DNA of 64,000 nt from Tetranychus cinnabarinus (GCA_022266195.1 WHVY01000001.1:21514001-21578000), one strand, 5' to 3'. Positions 22,628 through 35,325 are shown, counted from the stretch's first letter. Notes: generated by a model from the sequence alone, not told the origin. Translations and numbers: made by a program.

Positions 22628-24347
22628 ATGGTTATTTTATCTACATTGGTGAGATCTTTTAATGGTCGTTCTATCGTCTCTGCATCGTCTCGTCAATTAC
22701 TTGGATCATATTCAGTCGGTAATGAAACTGGTATTCGAAATGAATCTACAGGATTTAACTTTGAACCATCAGACGAAAGTAAACATTTTATCGAGTTATC
22801 TTCAAAGTTTACTCGTGATGAAATCATTCCTAAAGCAGCTTACTATGATAAAACGGGGGAATATCCATGGGAAATCGTCAAGAAAGCTCATGCGATTGGA
22901 TTGATGAATACTTTTGTGCCAGCTAAATATGGTGGACCAGGTCTTACCCTTACTGATTCATTATTGATGGCAGAAGAAATTGCCTATGGATGTACCGGAA
23001 TCTCAACAGCCCTGGGTAATAATGCTCTTGCAGGTGCACCTTTACTTTTACATGGGTCAGAAGAATTGAAAGAAAAGTATTTAGGCTGGATCACATCAGA
23101 ACCAGTCCAAGGTGCCTATTGTGTTACAGAGCCTGGAACAGGATCTGATGTCTCTGGTTTAAAGACTAAAGCCATTAAAGATGCGAACGGTGATTGGGTC
23201 ATAAATGGTCAAAAAATGTGGATCACAAACAGTGGTGTCGCGAAATGGTATTTTGTGTTAACTAGAACTAATCCAGATCCTAAAGCGAGGATAAGTGAAG
23301 CTTTTACTGGTTTCGTAGTGGATCGAGATACACCAGGTATTACAGTTGGTCGAAAAGAGTGGAACATGGGTCAAAGATGCTCTGACACCAGAGGTCTCAG
23401 CTTTGAAAATGTTAAGGTTCCTAAAGAAAACATGGTTGGTCCCGAAGGAAAAGGTTTTATTGTTGCCATGTCAGCATTCGATTTTACTCGACCTGCTGTT
23501 GCTAGTGCCGCAGTTGGCTTAGCCCGACGATGTTTAGATGAAGCTAGCAAATATTCTTTGGAGAGAAAGGCATTCGGTCAGGTGAGAAATTCATCAATCA
23601 ATTAGTGCATGTGTGCTAAGATTCCATGATGGCATAAAAATGTTTATTGTTATTTTAAATTCATTACATTAATGAAAGGGCGACGAAATTGGACTTCAGA
23701 CTCTACTTCTATTATAACTTTTTATGGTATAATAGAAGTATTTTATAAGAATATAATCACATTTTATCTTATTATTAATCTCACTGAGTAATGTTTCAAG
23801 ATTTTTATTATATTATACACTTCTCAGGTTTTTCGTACCAATTTGAACTTTAAATCTTATCAATCTAGAATATCTTATTTATCAATTATAAGCAAACATT
23901 GTACATCCATATTGAAGGTTATGATTATAGTTATAACCAATTGAAATTTGTATTGGTAAGCTGTAGTAATCTAATGTACCTATTTGTACTTTTATTTATT
24001 AACAGCCTATTGCCAATTATCAAGCGATACAATTCAAACTAGCAGACATGATGATCGGTGTCGAAACAGCAAAACTCGCCTATCTTAAAGCAGCATGGCT
24101 TCATGATCGAGGAGAGAAAAATACTTTGATGGCTTCCATTGCTAAATGCTTAGCTGCTGATGTTGCAAATCGCTCTGCTAGTGAGGCCGTTCAAGTTTTT
24201 GGTGGAGCTGGCTTCAATTCAGAATATCCAGTTGAAAAATTAATGAGGGATGCCAAGATTTTGCAAATATACGAAGGAACAGGCGAGATTCAAAGAATGG
24301 TCATTGCTCGAGAACACATTGCTAGAATACAAAAGAATGGGCCATAA
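22628..24347 (+). CDS. ACADM: Medium-chain acyl-CoA dehydrogenase, mitochondrial
   Basis: This flavoprotein catalyses the first, FAD-dependent step of mitochondrial beta-oxidation on medium-chain acyl-CoAs and passes electrons to ETF. There are two exons, 22628-23581 and 24006-24347 (intron 424 nt, phase 0), giving 431 residues against 421 in human. The N-terminus (MVILSTLVRSFNGRS...) has arginines, serines and no early acidic residue, as expected for a mitochondrial leader. Family motifs are AYCVTEPGTGSDVSG, MWITNSG (FAD binding), NMGQRCSDTRG and, near the end, ILQIYEGTGEIQRM, whose Glu is the catalytic base of MCAD. The match to MCAD (FTRDEIIPKAAYYDKTGEYP) is much closer than to the short- or branched-chain classes. 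The start is the first ATG in frame. Confidence 0.95.
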
Positions 24348-25586
24348 TCAAACTTAAAAATCATTCCAAATTATATTAAATTGTTGAAAATATTTTTTAT
24401 ATCGGTGTTTATGGGCCACGATTCTGAAAAGAAACCCAAATTTAGAATTGACAACGATTCAAACTGTTAAATCTGGCCATCCTACCATAATTAATTGTAT
24501 GTAAGGTAAATAAACAGCTTCTTAAACAAAACTTATAATACAGAATGTGGCGGAATAACCTTCCGTCTCAATCATTATATATTACTATTTATTTTTTATT
24601 AGTTAGTATTTCTATTAACTTTATTGTATGGAATTTTTTGATGATTTATTTAAAAAGAGAGTATAGAGTACGAGCAGTTATATTAAGTTGTTATATCAAT
24701 TGATACACCTACGTTCACATTAATTGAGTACTTGTCAACAAATTGAATAGCGATTACAATTTCAATACTTGCAATTTAACTCCAAGATTTTGCTTCCGTA
24801 TGAACTGACAAAGCTTTTTTCGTGTCTTGAATTTGAAAATTAACTTTTAATGCCAAAATTTTAGAGCAAGAATTTGGCTTTTCAATTAACTTTGTTCTTA
24901 TTGAACGAAAACAACTTTTAGCGCCACCTTATTGGCCATATTTCACCCGCTTAATCGCCTTCATCTCTATCACTCACCATTCACTCTCCAATCAATTTGG
25001 AAAATATATTTTTAGCCGTTTTTTAGTAATGCTCACATCAACGTTTTTTATCCAAAAAATACAAAAATTGAATAGTCGCGAATGTCTTTGTGTACATTAA
25101 ATCCGTTAAACCTATTTGATTATAATCCATTTTATAACGAAATCAACTTAATTTTAATTATAGCGCTATTGATATGGCCAGATAGCATTAGCTTAATTAT
25201 CTATCTCAAAGCTTATTTCATCATTGGCTAGTTCAAAGAGGTGAAGATTAAAAAGAATGAAGAAAGCGTATTTAACCATTTAACAGCAACAAATATTCAT
25301 TCATTTGCTTTTTTAGATGTTGTTATGATGCTTTGTGTGTGAATTTTATTAATCTATGTTTTTCCCCTTTAAATTGTTGTTTTCTCTGTTTGATTCTTAA
25401 AATTGTTGAAACAATCATCTTTACCATTTCAAAGGTTAAATTGAGATCAAAATAGTGGATCAAGGACCAGTAATCATCTTGAATTCTTGATCTTCAAAAC
25501 CGAGACGCTTCCTCGAGTAACTTAAAATTGTTGCTGTTAATGCCTAATTATAATCATTTCAAAAAGGTGACAAATATCATATCATA
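24348..25586. other. Intergenic, no gene seen
   Basis: This holds the 3' UTR of ACADM and the upstream region of the zinc-finger gene. The sequence is AT-rich with poly-T runs; no reading frame, RNA gene or repeat could be supported. Confidence 0.5.
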
Positions 25587-27650
25587 ATGTTTAATCTGTT
25601 GGATGCTGCTAAAACAGTCTTAAATTCAGTATCATCTACGAATTTATTCCCTTGGAATTTCATTGATTCAAACCATGGACCTTTTCAGTTGCCTGCACAG
25701 ATGACCAGGAAAATAGAGTATCTTCCATTAGAAAGGAAAAGAAAGATGAACCAAATCGAGACGAACTTGACGAAAAAATTGAAACCAACACCCATAATTG
25801 AAGAGGTTCTTCCACCATCATTGCCGTTAGTATCACAAGTAGTGTCACCAAAATCACCACAAATATCATCTTGTACATGTTCACACACACCACCAGCATC
25901 GCCATTACAATCACCGTCACAATCCCCATTAAAAGCACCAATTGAAAAGCCAATAGAATCAATAATAGAAGCGCCATTACAATCACCATTAAAAGCACCG
26001 ATAGAACCACCAATAGAATCGCCAATACAATCACCAGAAAAACCGCATCAACCAGAGGTCATAATTGAAGAAGTTGTTTTATCATCCTCACCATCCTCAC
26101 CTTCAACACCGACATCCCATACTATGGGATTAAAATCACCATCAACATCACCATGCAATCGTTCACAATCGCCACCAGCCACGCCAGTACAACCATTATT
26201 ACAATCACCAGAGAAACCCCATGAACCAACAATCATAATTGAAGAAGTTGATTTGTCATCACCATCATCTTGTGCCAGCTCTCGATCACCATTGCAATCA
26301 CCAGAAAAAACACCTCAACCAACAACTCCAGTTAAAGATTTTGTATCATCACAATCAAATACAGCACCACAAACCATGGAAATAAAAAAGCTATCACCAT
26401 CAAAATTATCAATTCTGTCTCTCCAAAATCTCGAATTTTTCTCCAATAATTCAGAGTTGTTAAAAAAATTGACTAATGATAACTTCGATTATAACCAATT
26501 TAAAGATACGTTGAAAAATCCATTCGATACCATAATGTTTTATCTTTTGGTGGAAGCGAAAGCATCTTTGAATTCAGCATCAGCAATCAATTTATTCCCA
26601 TGGAATTTCGATGTATTTCACATTGGTATATATCCTCATGAACCTCATCAGGTGTTTTCTTCCATCCATGGAAACTTACCTGTACCCGAAAAGACAGTTC
26701 GTGATGATTTCCAAAGAAAAGTTTCTATTGTTGTTATTAAAAACAGAAAAAGATTTATCTGTACAAACAACCTTTGCAACCATGGGAATGAAAAATTCCC
26801 TAAAAAGGAGAATATCATTTTACATTTATACAAAAAATACGTACTCTTTGTGTGTGTGGCTTGTGGGGCCATGTTTCATGAAAAGTCTACTCTTGGTGTT
26901 CATCAAGCATCGCATTGTCGTTTCAGAAAAAAACTAAAAGCTCCGGATAATGACATTAAAAATGAAGATGACAAAGTGATTGAAGATGACAATGATAGCG
27001 ATGGTGAAAAAAATGTAGACATAAAAACTGAAGAAGAAGTCTTTAAAATTTTAATTCAAACTGCGCTTAAACGAGCTCATGAGGATGGATTACTGATTCA
27101 GTTCGAGAAAATTGAGGCTTTGATAAATGCCCTTTCAAATGACTTCAAATCAATGAGTTTTCTCGTTCTTCTTGCAAGTATCATCATGTGCCAGGAAGGA
27201 AAGTATGGTCTTGAACGAGATGAGTTGCAATGGTGAGTATCAAATTAGTCAATGTCAATCAATTCAATCTAAACAATATTTTTTTCTTCTTTCAGTCACG
27301 ATGATTATTATAAAATTTGGATGGACACTGAGCGCTGTTTTCAGATTGTGGAATTAGCCACGAAAAAGGCAATCTCAATAGAAGTTCTAGAATCTCGAGT
27401 GAAGCGAGGTGTTGGCAAAGAAGGCGATTCTTATGTTTGTAAATATCCATTCTGTCGCTGTTCTGGTAAATTTAAAAGAAACACAAAATTAGAAATGATT
27501 TCCCACATTGAACAGTCTAATTACAGATTGGTTTGTTGTGGATGTCATTCATCATTCAAAGTAATTTCATCTTTAATCCGACACTCAAATGACAGTTGCA
27601 AACATAGCAAATTGTTAGATAAAATGAAAGAAGCGGCCAAAAAATACTAA
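25587..27650 (+). CDS. Zinc-finger protein with Ser/Pro repeat region, unrecognised
   Basis: I do not recognise this gene. There are two exons, 25587-27232 and 27296-27650 (63-nt intron), giving 666 residues. A motif of about 24 residues occurs twice, at the N-terminus (FNLLDAAKTVLNS...NLFPWNF) and near residue 318 (FYLLVEAKASLNS...NLFPWNF). Between them lies a long S/P/Q-rich region (~85-275) with imperfect repeats such as SPLKAPIE, QSPEKPHQP and IIEEV. Two finger pairs follow. At ~390-450 there is a C-x4-C half plus a classical C-x2-C-x12-H-x3-H finger. Exon 2 has a similar pair whose last finger is C-x2-C-x12-H-x4-C. An acidic stretch (NDIKNEDDKVIEDDNDSDGE) lies between the pairs. A nuclear DNA- or RNA-binding role is plausible but not shown. 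The splice joins Cys codon TG|T in frame. Confidence 0.75.
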
Positions 27651-28258
27651 ATATTGTTATTCATTTTAAGTTATAGTCATCATTGACTGTAATCACAACA
27701 ATCAACCAGTTTATGAGTTTGGACAAAAAAACAATTTTTCACTTGTTATTTGTTTTGAAATTGAAATTTACTCTAACGATGTGTCTTTAAGACCTAGAAA
27801 TAGTCACCAAAGTTATTAACTATAAGTGTATTAATATGTAAAATGAAGAATGAATAAATGAACAAATTTTGAAGCTCTTAATTGTTCAGTTTCCTCAACG
27901 ATTCATTCGAGAATTTTATTTGCAAAATTCACTTTGAAATTTAAAAAATTCAAATTAGCACAAAGGATATATTAATGGCTTAAATAATATATTATTTTAA
28001 TATCAGCATAAAATGATATTAAATTGACTTCAAATTGTCCATTTGACTGTATAATGATTTCACAATTGATTAAAATTACAATTTATCTAGAAAATAAATA
28101 ACTTTGTAAATAAATAATAGGTTGGGTCAAGATATGCTGATGAGCTTTTCAAGTCTCTCAGTTTTACTTAATTCTTGATCAATTAGGTGACTAACTTGGA
28201 TGATAAGAATCACCTTCAGGAATTATTAATAATTGTTTAGCATAATTTTATAAATATT
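27651..28258. other. Convergent 3' region
   Basis: About 600 bp lie between the stop codons of the zinc-finger gene (plus) and VPS53 (minus). An aataaa polyadenylation signal for the former lies near 27850. The rest is AT-rich and non-coding. Confidence 0.5.
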
Positions 28259-30819
28259 TCATTTTATTAATAATGATTTGTAAGAATCAATGATTAAAGT
28301 TGATTCTGGTCGCCTAACTCCTTTCATGTCTAAAATTTTGACAAACTCCTCCATATTTGAATCTGGTAAAAGCTTTGCGTAACTTTCAATATAATGGTTG
28401 ACATCTCGATGGGGAACAAGGACGACTTTCAGAATCATTTCAGCTTTGGTCATTCCTCGAATCACTTCTTTCACATAACTTGCTGGAGCTGATTTAACAT
28501 TTGATTCCCAACCAGGTAATTCTTGTAATACTTTTTTCAACAAATGTGTATCGAGAAGCAATTGTTCAGCACCTTCCTGGCGTAATGGCTTACAACGGAA
28601 CAAGTAGCCAATAAATTTTGGAATGAAGACTTGAGCGAATCTATTGCACAGTTGGGTAAAATATTTTCTCGCATCTTGTAAATTCTCCCTAATAAATGGA
28701 AATATCTGCTGTAAATTGTCCACAATCAACTTTACATAAGGACTTTGATCAATCGGTGTTCCTATGGTTGACCATTGAGTCTTAATCATTAAAGAAAAGC
28801 CCAATTCACACCCTGATTCAATATCTTGAATCAAAAGGTCAATGCAGTTTAAAATTATCCTACAGAGAAGAAAAGACAGAAAGATAATTTATTAGAATTA
28901 AATTTTAACAAACTGTTATTGAATACTCACCTATGAAATAAATCTTGTTCTGAGCTTAAGTTTATTTTATCCAAATATTGTTTGTCCACTTTTTCTTGAA
29001 GCTTTTTTTCCAATTGTTGCACAGTTTCCAAACAATAATTAGCAGTTAAAAGGATACAACAGATTTGGCAGAGTTCTTGTTTTGTATAGCGAACAACTTC
29101 TCCTTCTTTTAAACTAATCTGCAAAAGTCCAGTCGCCGAGATAGCTGCATTGATAACAGAAACACCGCTAGCCGAAAGACTAGTAGTCTTCAAACGAGGT
29201 AAATTGTTATTTAAAACACGCGTAGCATATTCTTCAAGATTCTTTTTAAATTTGAATGATAATTCAACAAGCGGTCGACCCGTACTTAATTGGACACATC
29301 GCACCAGACAGTTTTTATATTGTGAAAAAAGCATTCCAGCCGAAGGAAAAACTTCGGAAACATTACGGTCGTTGGTGAATTTTTGCTTTTGATATTTATC
29401 CACAAATTCATCGATCAATTGGGATAAATTTTTTTCCTGAGCTTCAACATAAATTTTAAGATGCGGCTCAAAACAGTGTGTTATCAACCCAGAAAAAGGG
29501 TTCAATAGGTTTTCTTTGCTCATTTCGTCGTTAATCAGAGTTACCCCAGTAAACCTTTGATTTAGCAGATTTTCAAAGGCACTAGTTTTATCAAATGCAA
29601 ATAACAAGAGTCTAACATTCATTTCATTGGCTCGATTCATCATTACTTTGCTCAGCTGATTGGCAGTAAGTTTACAAAATTCAACTGCAATACATTCACT
29701 GACTTCCCATTTAGGAGGAAACATGCGGCCAAATCTTTCCTCGAATTCAATCAAATGCTTTTTCAACCAGTTATAACGTTTGTCAATTTTATCCAACCAG
29801 GCTAGGTCTTGATTATCTTGGAAAAGAGCTTTGTATTCTTCTAGTTCAGAGTCAATAAACCATTCGAGAAGTTGATCTTTCACTAAATTTTTTTCACCAT
29901 CTGGGTTCATAGTAGAGACAACAAGACAGGCTTCAGCTAAAAGTCTCAATTGATTTTGTGAAATGGCTGCTCCTTGTTTGGATTTAGGTCTACCTTCGAT
30001 AACACTTTTAAAATCAGCCTTGATTTGTTCTGCTAACTGATCAGTTATACCATTGATTTGACCTACAAGCTGCTTAATTTGGGGTATATGCCGGTGTTTA
30101 TCCAATTGATTTAAAACATCATTAACACTTTGAAGAATCCCAGCAGCAGTGCCATAATTACGTTTTGTACAAGCCTCACTAAATTCAACAATATAATTAG
30201 AAACATTAAAAACAAACCAATATTAGACATACATTGTTTTATAATATTGTAATAAGTCAAGTAACTAACCTGAGTTTGTCAACTCCTTCAACCAAAATAT
30301 GGAGATTATTAAGCATGGTGATGGATGAAGTTAAATTTCTTTTAGCATTATCTAATTGTTTTATATCAGCGGTGATTTCATTAACCATTTGTTCCGATTT
30401 CTTCGCCTGTTCTTTCATTTCACCTATGTTACTTGTCAATACTCCAATGACTCTTCTAACTTCATCCAAAGCTGCTCTACCTTCAGTTTCAACATCACTT
30501 TGGCCTCTAACGACTCGTCTTATATCCTGATCTAAATTTCTAATTTTATCTTTCATCTTAGACAGCACATCATCAATATTAGTTAATGATTGTTCTGTTG
30601 GGAAAATGGTATTGATATATTCAATAGCATCGAAGTCACATTGATCCAGGGGATCATCAGATACCAAAACTTTGCTGATTGTTTCTTGAACCTCAGCTGG
30701 TATGGTGACTCTGTAAGATAATAAAACACAATTAAATACTAATTCATATTCAATATATTATAAATGAATTGAAAATTGTTTACTTACTTCGAGTCTTCAG
30801 TCATCTTTAAATCCTGCAT
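28259..30819 (-). CDS. VPS53: VPS53, GARP/EARP tethering complex subunit
   Basis: VPS53 is a shared subunit of the GARP (trans-Golgi) and EARP (recycling endosome) tethers, which capture endosome-derived vesicles. There are four exons: 30819-30788, 30710-30270, 30178-28931 and 28859-28259. All junctions are GT-AG and phases agree, giving 773 residues. The start at 30819 is the first in-frame ATG after a stop; an alternative ATG at 30804 also fits. The Vps53 N-terminal domain is evident (DPLDQCDFDAIEYINTIFPT near residue 25, then a long coiled coil with LDQDIRRVVRGQS). The helical body follows, with FGRMFPPKW and KQELCQICCILLTANYC, and then a C-terminal domain. Length is in the normal range (700-830). 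Confidence 0.92.
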
Positions 30820-31440
30820 TCAAGTTTTGTTTTCACTGTTAGTAAAATTGCATATCCATCTGACAACTGTATCCACAGAAAATCAATAAATTCAGATTAG
30901 ACAACATTAACTTATTATTAATAAATAAATTTTCATAAAAAAATCAAAAGAAAATACAGAATAACATACTTGATTATATAAATATGCTATGATTCATAAT
31001 TTAAAAAGCTTTAAGCAATTGTCAACTGGAAAGAAACAGCTGTCTTGCATCTGAATCGATTACACTCGAGCGCCTTTTTTGTCTTCACAAAAATTTCATT
31101 CATGACTTTGCTCATTTAATTCTGCCTTTATTTATTGCAGTTTCTTTCTGATTGTTTTTAACTTGAAACCCATGCAAAAACAAACATAATCAAAAGATTG
31201 ATTAGCTGAATACGAATGTAATATCATAATATGATAAAGTTGAAATGAAAAATTGTGAATAATTTACGGTCATTCGACGTTTCTGGATTCAAATTGCAAA
31301 GTAAATCTCAATGTAGTCAAAATTGGATTAAAGCAATTATTTTAATCTCAAAAAACTACAAGATCAAATCATAGAATAAATTAGCTTGCTAATTGCAGCA
31401 AATCTTTGAGTAAGTAATTCGGTATAGATATGCCATCCGT
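30820..31440. other. Intergenic between VPS53 and cyanase
   Basis: This is about 620 bp upstream of VPS53 and downstream of the cyanase stop. It is AT-rich; nothing coding is seen. The VPS53 promoter should be here. Confidence 0.5.
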
Positions 31441-32070
31441 TTAATCTAATTGTCCTTTGTAGTATGGCAGAAATTTTCCATCAATTCGCAATATTACTCT
31501 TGATTGCTCATTCTTGGTCACATTTATTTTACAATCAATGGCACTCATGATTCCATCACCGAACTCTTCATGGATAATGCCCCGTAAACTAGATCCATAT
31601 ACTTTGAATAGTTCATTAAATCTGTAGACTGCATGGACGAAGTAGAAAATATTAATTGTTGGTTGGAAAATGACAATAACAAATTAAGCATACTTAATGG
31701 GTCATTGATGATGTTTTGATTTCCTCGCAGTGGAATGGACGTTAATTCATTAGCGTATTCGTGAGAGATGCCGAGAGTATCACAGATTCTGTGTGCCAAT
31801 TGAATATCACAACAATTTTGTCCATGTATTACGGATGTTAACCAGACCTGATTTTTTAAAGATAGAACAGTTTAAGAACGAAATTGAAATGTTACATTAA
31901 AATAACAATAAGTTAGGAAATGATAAACAAACCTTATTCACGGACAATAGTTGAGCCATCTGTTGATAAGTTAGCCCTTTAGACTCTTTAGCTTTAATAA
32001 ATTGATTGCTCATGATTTGTCGAGCATAATTAGCTGACGAAATTTGAAATAATCTTGAATAAATTCTCAT
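31441..32070 (-). CDS. cynS: Cyanate lyase (cyanase), horizontally acquired
   Basis: Cyanase converts cyanate and bicarbonate to carbon dioxide and carbamate (hence ammonia). There are three exons, 32070-31933, 31847-31694 and 31628-31441, with introns of 85 and 65 nt, GT-AG and in phase. They give 159 residues against 156 in E. coli. The N-terminal helix-turn-helix-like domain (SKGLTYQQMAQLLSVNK) is followed by the catalytic domain. Arg and Glu of IYRFNELF and Ser of FGDGIMSAID correspond to E. coli Arg96, Glu99 and Ser122, and the protein ends DGKFLPYYKGQLD. Before the usual cyanase start (MSNQFIKAK) there are 19 extra residues, MRIYSRLFQIS..., with three arginines and no acidic residue, which could be a mitochondrial leader. 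Animals generally lack cyanase; a transferred, intron-bearing copy is known from spider mites. The flanking genes VPS53 and RpL39 are ordinary eukaryotic genes, so contamination is ruled out. Confidence 0.93.
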
Positions 32071-32497
32071 GATGAAGAAATAAAAAGAAGATGAAAGAAA
32101 TTAACTTGAAGGTTCAATCTGCAGAATTTCGTTATTGAATCGATAGATGCCACAATTAGAGCTGTTAGATACTTTACAGGAACTCAATTTCTAATATTCT
32201 GAGAAATATAATTTTTTATCAATTTTATTGACCTACAATGTTAGTAATTTAAAAACTAATTAATTGAGACAATCAAATGAGAATAAAGTTTCCATAAAAA
32301 AATAAATTTCATTTATAAATTGAAAATTATGCCGTACATTCCGTAATAGAGTGATGGTCCCTCGTTTCTCATCACAACGGAACCGGAAATTTTGCTTTAG
32401 TAAACCTGAGTGGTTTTTGGTTTATGTTAAAACCATCACAGTAAAGATTGGTTGTCGTCAGTTAATTTATAGTAATTGTGATTAAAGTTTAATTAAA
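32071..32497. promoter_or_regulatory. Divergent upstream region of cyanase and RpL39
   Basis: Only 427 bp separate the cyanase start codon from that of RpL39. The part next to RpL39 (about 32340-32420) is less AT-rich (cctcgtttctcatcacaacg) and probably holds its promoter. No TATA box is obvious. The foreign cyanase gene may be using a promoter region that already served a ribosomal protein gene; this is inference. Confidence 0.5.
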
Positions 32498-32738
32498 ATG
32501 GTAAGTTGTTTTATTTTAATTGTCTACATTCTCTGACCAATGTACTTTTATCATTAATATGCTAATTATTGTTTTCTTTCCACAGTCTGCTCATAAGACA
32601 TTTAGGGTCAAAATCAAGTTGGCCAAAAAGCAAAAGACCAACCGTCCTATCCCACAATGGATTAGAATGAAAACTGGAAACAAGATACGATACAACGCTA
32701 AGAGGAGACATTGGCGAAGAACCAAGCTTAAGCTCTAA
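32498..32738 (+). CDS. RpL39: 60S ribosomal protein L39 (eL39)
   Basis: This is a small basic protein of the large ribosomal subunit, lining the nascent peptide exit tunnel. Exon 1 contributes only the start codon ATG (32498-32500), directly followed by gtaagt; exon 2 is 32586-32738. The product is 51 residues, the exact length of animal eL39. It begins MSAHKTFRVKIKLAKKQ, contains NRPIPQWIRMKTGN and ends RRHWRRTKLKL. The ATG-then-intron structure is typical of eL39 genes. Confidence 0.97.
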
Positions 32739-32985
32739 TTGTTTTGTATTTGCTGACATAGATGAGTCTTGATTAAATTAATGTTTCAACATTACCTATG
32801 GTTATCTCTTTTCTTTACCCATCGCGTTTTACTGTTCACATGTGATGTTTGAATTTTCAAACGTTTGGTCTAACCTTTATGCTAAATTAGTGTAACATGG
32901 GTTGTAAGAATAAGTGTTTTCAGTTTAGTTTTAATTTATACAAAATCTAATTCTTTAATAGTACTATATACATCATGTTTAAATT

Positions 32986-35325
32986 TTACTTATTCTGTTT
33001 ACTCCACTCTTTGTGAAGTTTTGCTAGTAAATCAGCGGATATTTGACCAGATTGGACCAATTTTTTTGCAATAGGAGTTTCTGAGCTAACATTCATCGAT
33101 TTTGAATGCTCTAAACCATTTTCTCTCTCATCCCTTGGTAGTTCCTCCTCAATTGCTCGTGGTTCAACACGTCTCCTTGTCCTCGATGCAACTTTACCAG
33201 TCTTCACATTAGCATTTATCAATCGAGCAAGGTGAAGTAAACCTTTGTCAATTTTACTATCAATTTCTTTTTGTAAATTTCTTACGAGTTCAGGATCTGG
33301 AAATAAGTCGGGAAAACGATAGCTTAACCAAAGGTATAGATCGAGAACATCAAAAACCATTTCCAAAGAAGCTAATTCAGTAATATTCCTAGGCATTGGT
33401 ATCGGCCAACTTATTTGATTGCTTAGCCAATCAATAGTGACTGGTTCATTAATACTATATTGCCGAGCAAATTTAGTAAACATGCTGCAAACAAATCCAT
33501 ATTGAAGGTTAATTGGAGCACAGCAGAAAACATAGCGTGCTCTTAATGGTAAGTTGATATGTTGAATCATTTCGGCTAAAGCTTTGAATGGAGTAATGTC
33601 ACAAATAAAATAATTAGACGAATTGATTTGACAAAGGCTCACAAAGATGTCTACTAAATTTGATAATGTTGCTTTAGGAAGATAATATGCAAAAAGTTCG
33701 ATTTGTTCAGCAGTTGGATGAAGTCCAACAGCAGCGATCGGGTCCACCGTTTTCGCTAAAACTCTTTTCAATATTTGTAAATCTTCTCTGTTCATGGTAG
33801 TAACAAATCCCTCTGAATAATCGGTACCAAAACGTCCTGCTCTACCGGCGATTTGAAGAGCTTGAGAAACACTTATTAGCTGTTTTTCTTTTTCTCCTTT
33901 ATCGTTGATACTTAATTTTTCGATTGATTTGAAAATGACTCGATTTATGCTTAAATTTAGACCCATACCAATAGCATCAGTGGCTACTAATATTTTACAC
34001 TTTGATGTTGGATCATTGAATTTTTTTGCTTGCGCTAATTTACTAGTAGGAGGTAAGCTTCCATAAATAACAGCTACCTCATGGCCCATTTTTTCCAGGT
34101 CTAAAACGGTTGCATAGAGTTCAGCTTTGTTAAAACACACAATACAATCACCGGGTCTAACATTGGTCAAAGATTGTAAAGGTTCATCACTAATGGTCAA
34201 CTTGGTTAATCTTTTATATTTACGGACCTCAACTGTTTCGCCTATTGGTAATAAGATTTCTCTAACGATATCTAAAGCTGCTTCTTCGCCGCACAAGTGT
34301 ACTTCATGAGCAGGTACACCAAGCAAGGCACGAGTCCAGGCCCATCCTCTTTGAGAATCACGAAGCATTTGAATTTCATCGATTACAGCTACTTCACAAT
34401 TATCACGAGTTGAGACCATCTCTACAGTACAGGCATTGTGTGGAGAAGGTACTCCTGATGGATCAGCTAATCTTCGTTCTTCTCCAGTAACAAGATCACA
34501 TGCTGTACCTCTATCATTGGCTTTCGCGTGAACTTCAACAGCTAACAACTTCAGAGGTCCACAGTAAACCCCAGATTTTGCAGATAAGAATCTTTCCAGA
34601 GCGTGATAAGTTTTTCCACTGTTTGTGGGTCCACAATGAAAAATAATTTTTCGCTGTATAGCTCGAGCTTCTGGATACCAATTTGGTGGAAGTCTCAGAT
34701 CACTAATCTTTTTTAATTCCTCAATACAATCTAGATGAGGAAAAATGGAACGAGAATACTTGATGAATGGGTTATAAATATCATCCACATTACCAGAACC
34801 GCTTAAAATGTCACTGAAAATCACATGCATATCAACGGGTAATGGACTGGTTGTGACGCAATATTGTTGGAAACTTTTGAAAGCTTGATCATAGATAGAA
34901 TTATCCATTCCTAATTCGATAGCCATTTCTTTAATGTGTGGCCGTTGGTAAAATTGTTGTAGCAATTGTAAAATTTCTAAGCGTTGAATCTTTCGTCCAG
35001 TTAAGTCTTCGCCAACATTAGGTTGATTGGGTTGATTTTTGAAACGAGGTTGAAGAGGTATCACAGGTATGGACTTGCGGCGTTCATTAGCTTTGGATTT
35101 ACCAGCATTACTGAAAAAGATGAGCAAGAAAGCATGATTAAGAGGATAATCGAATTAGCAATATAAATTGTTGATAGGAAAATGAATTTTAATGATTTGA
35201 TTCAAGCCGAAATAAACATACCTAGCAGCTGATTTGGACAAAGTAGATTTGACCATATTAGTCATTACTATAGCTCGATTACGTTGTGGTTGCGCCCTAG
35301 AGACGATTGTCTTAATGGTCAACAT
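32986..35325 (-). CDS. SUPV3L1: Mitochondrial ATP-dependent RNA helicase SUV3
   Basis: SUV3 is the helicase partner of the mitochondrial RNA degradosome. There are two exons, 35325-35222 and 35110-32986 (intron 111 nt), giving 742 residues. The N-terminus (MLTIKTIVSRAQPQRNRA) is rich in Arg, Ser and Thr and lacks acids, as expected for matrix import. Motif I is FHCGPTNSGKT at about residue 195, motif II is the unusual DEIQM typical of SUV3, and motif VI is QIAGRAGRFG. The SUV3 C-terminal domain follows (LPLRARYVFCCAPIN), then a charged tail. The 3' end lies 247 bp from RpL39's stop codon, convergent. Confidence 0.95.

Noticed and set aside
25660..26236. Antisense open frames opposite the Ser/Pro-rich region
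   Set aside because: They are the complement of a repeat-rich coding region and have biased Val/Leu or Gly/Asp composition with no independent signal.
31441..32070. Bacterial contamination as the source of cyanase
   Set aside because: The gene has two spliceosomal introns and lies between VPS53 and RpL39 on contiguous sequence.
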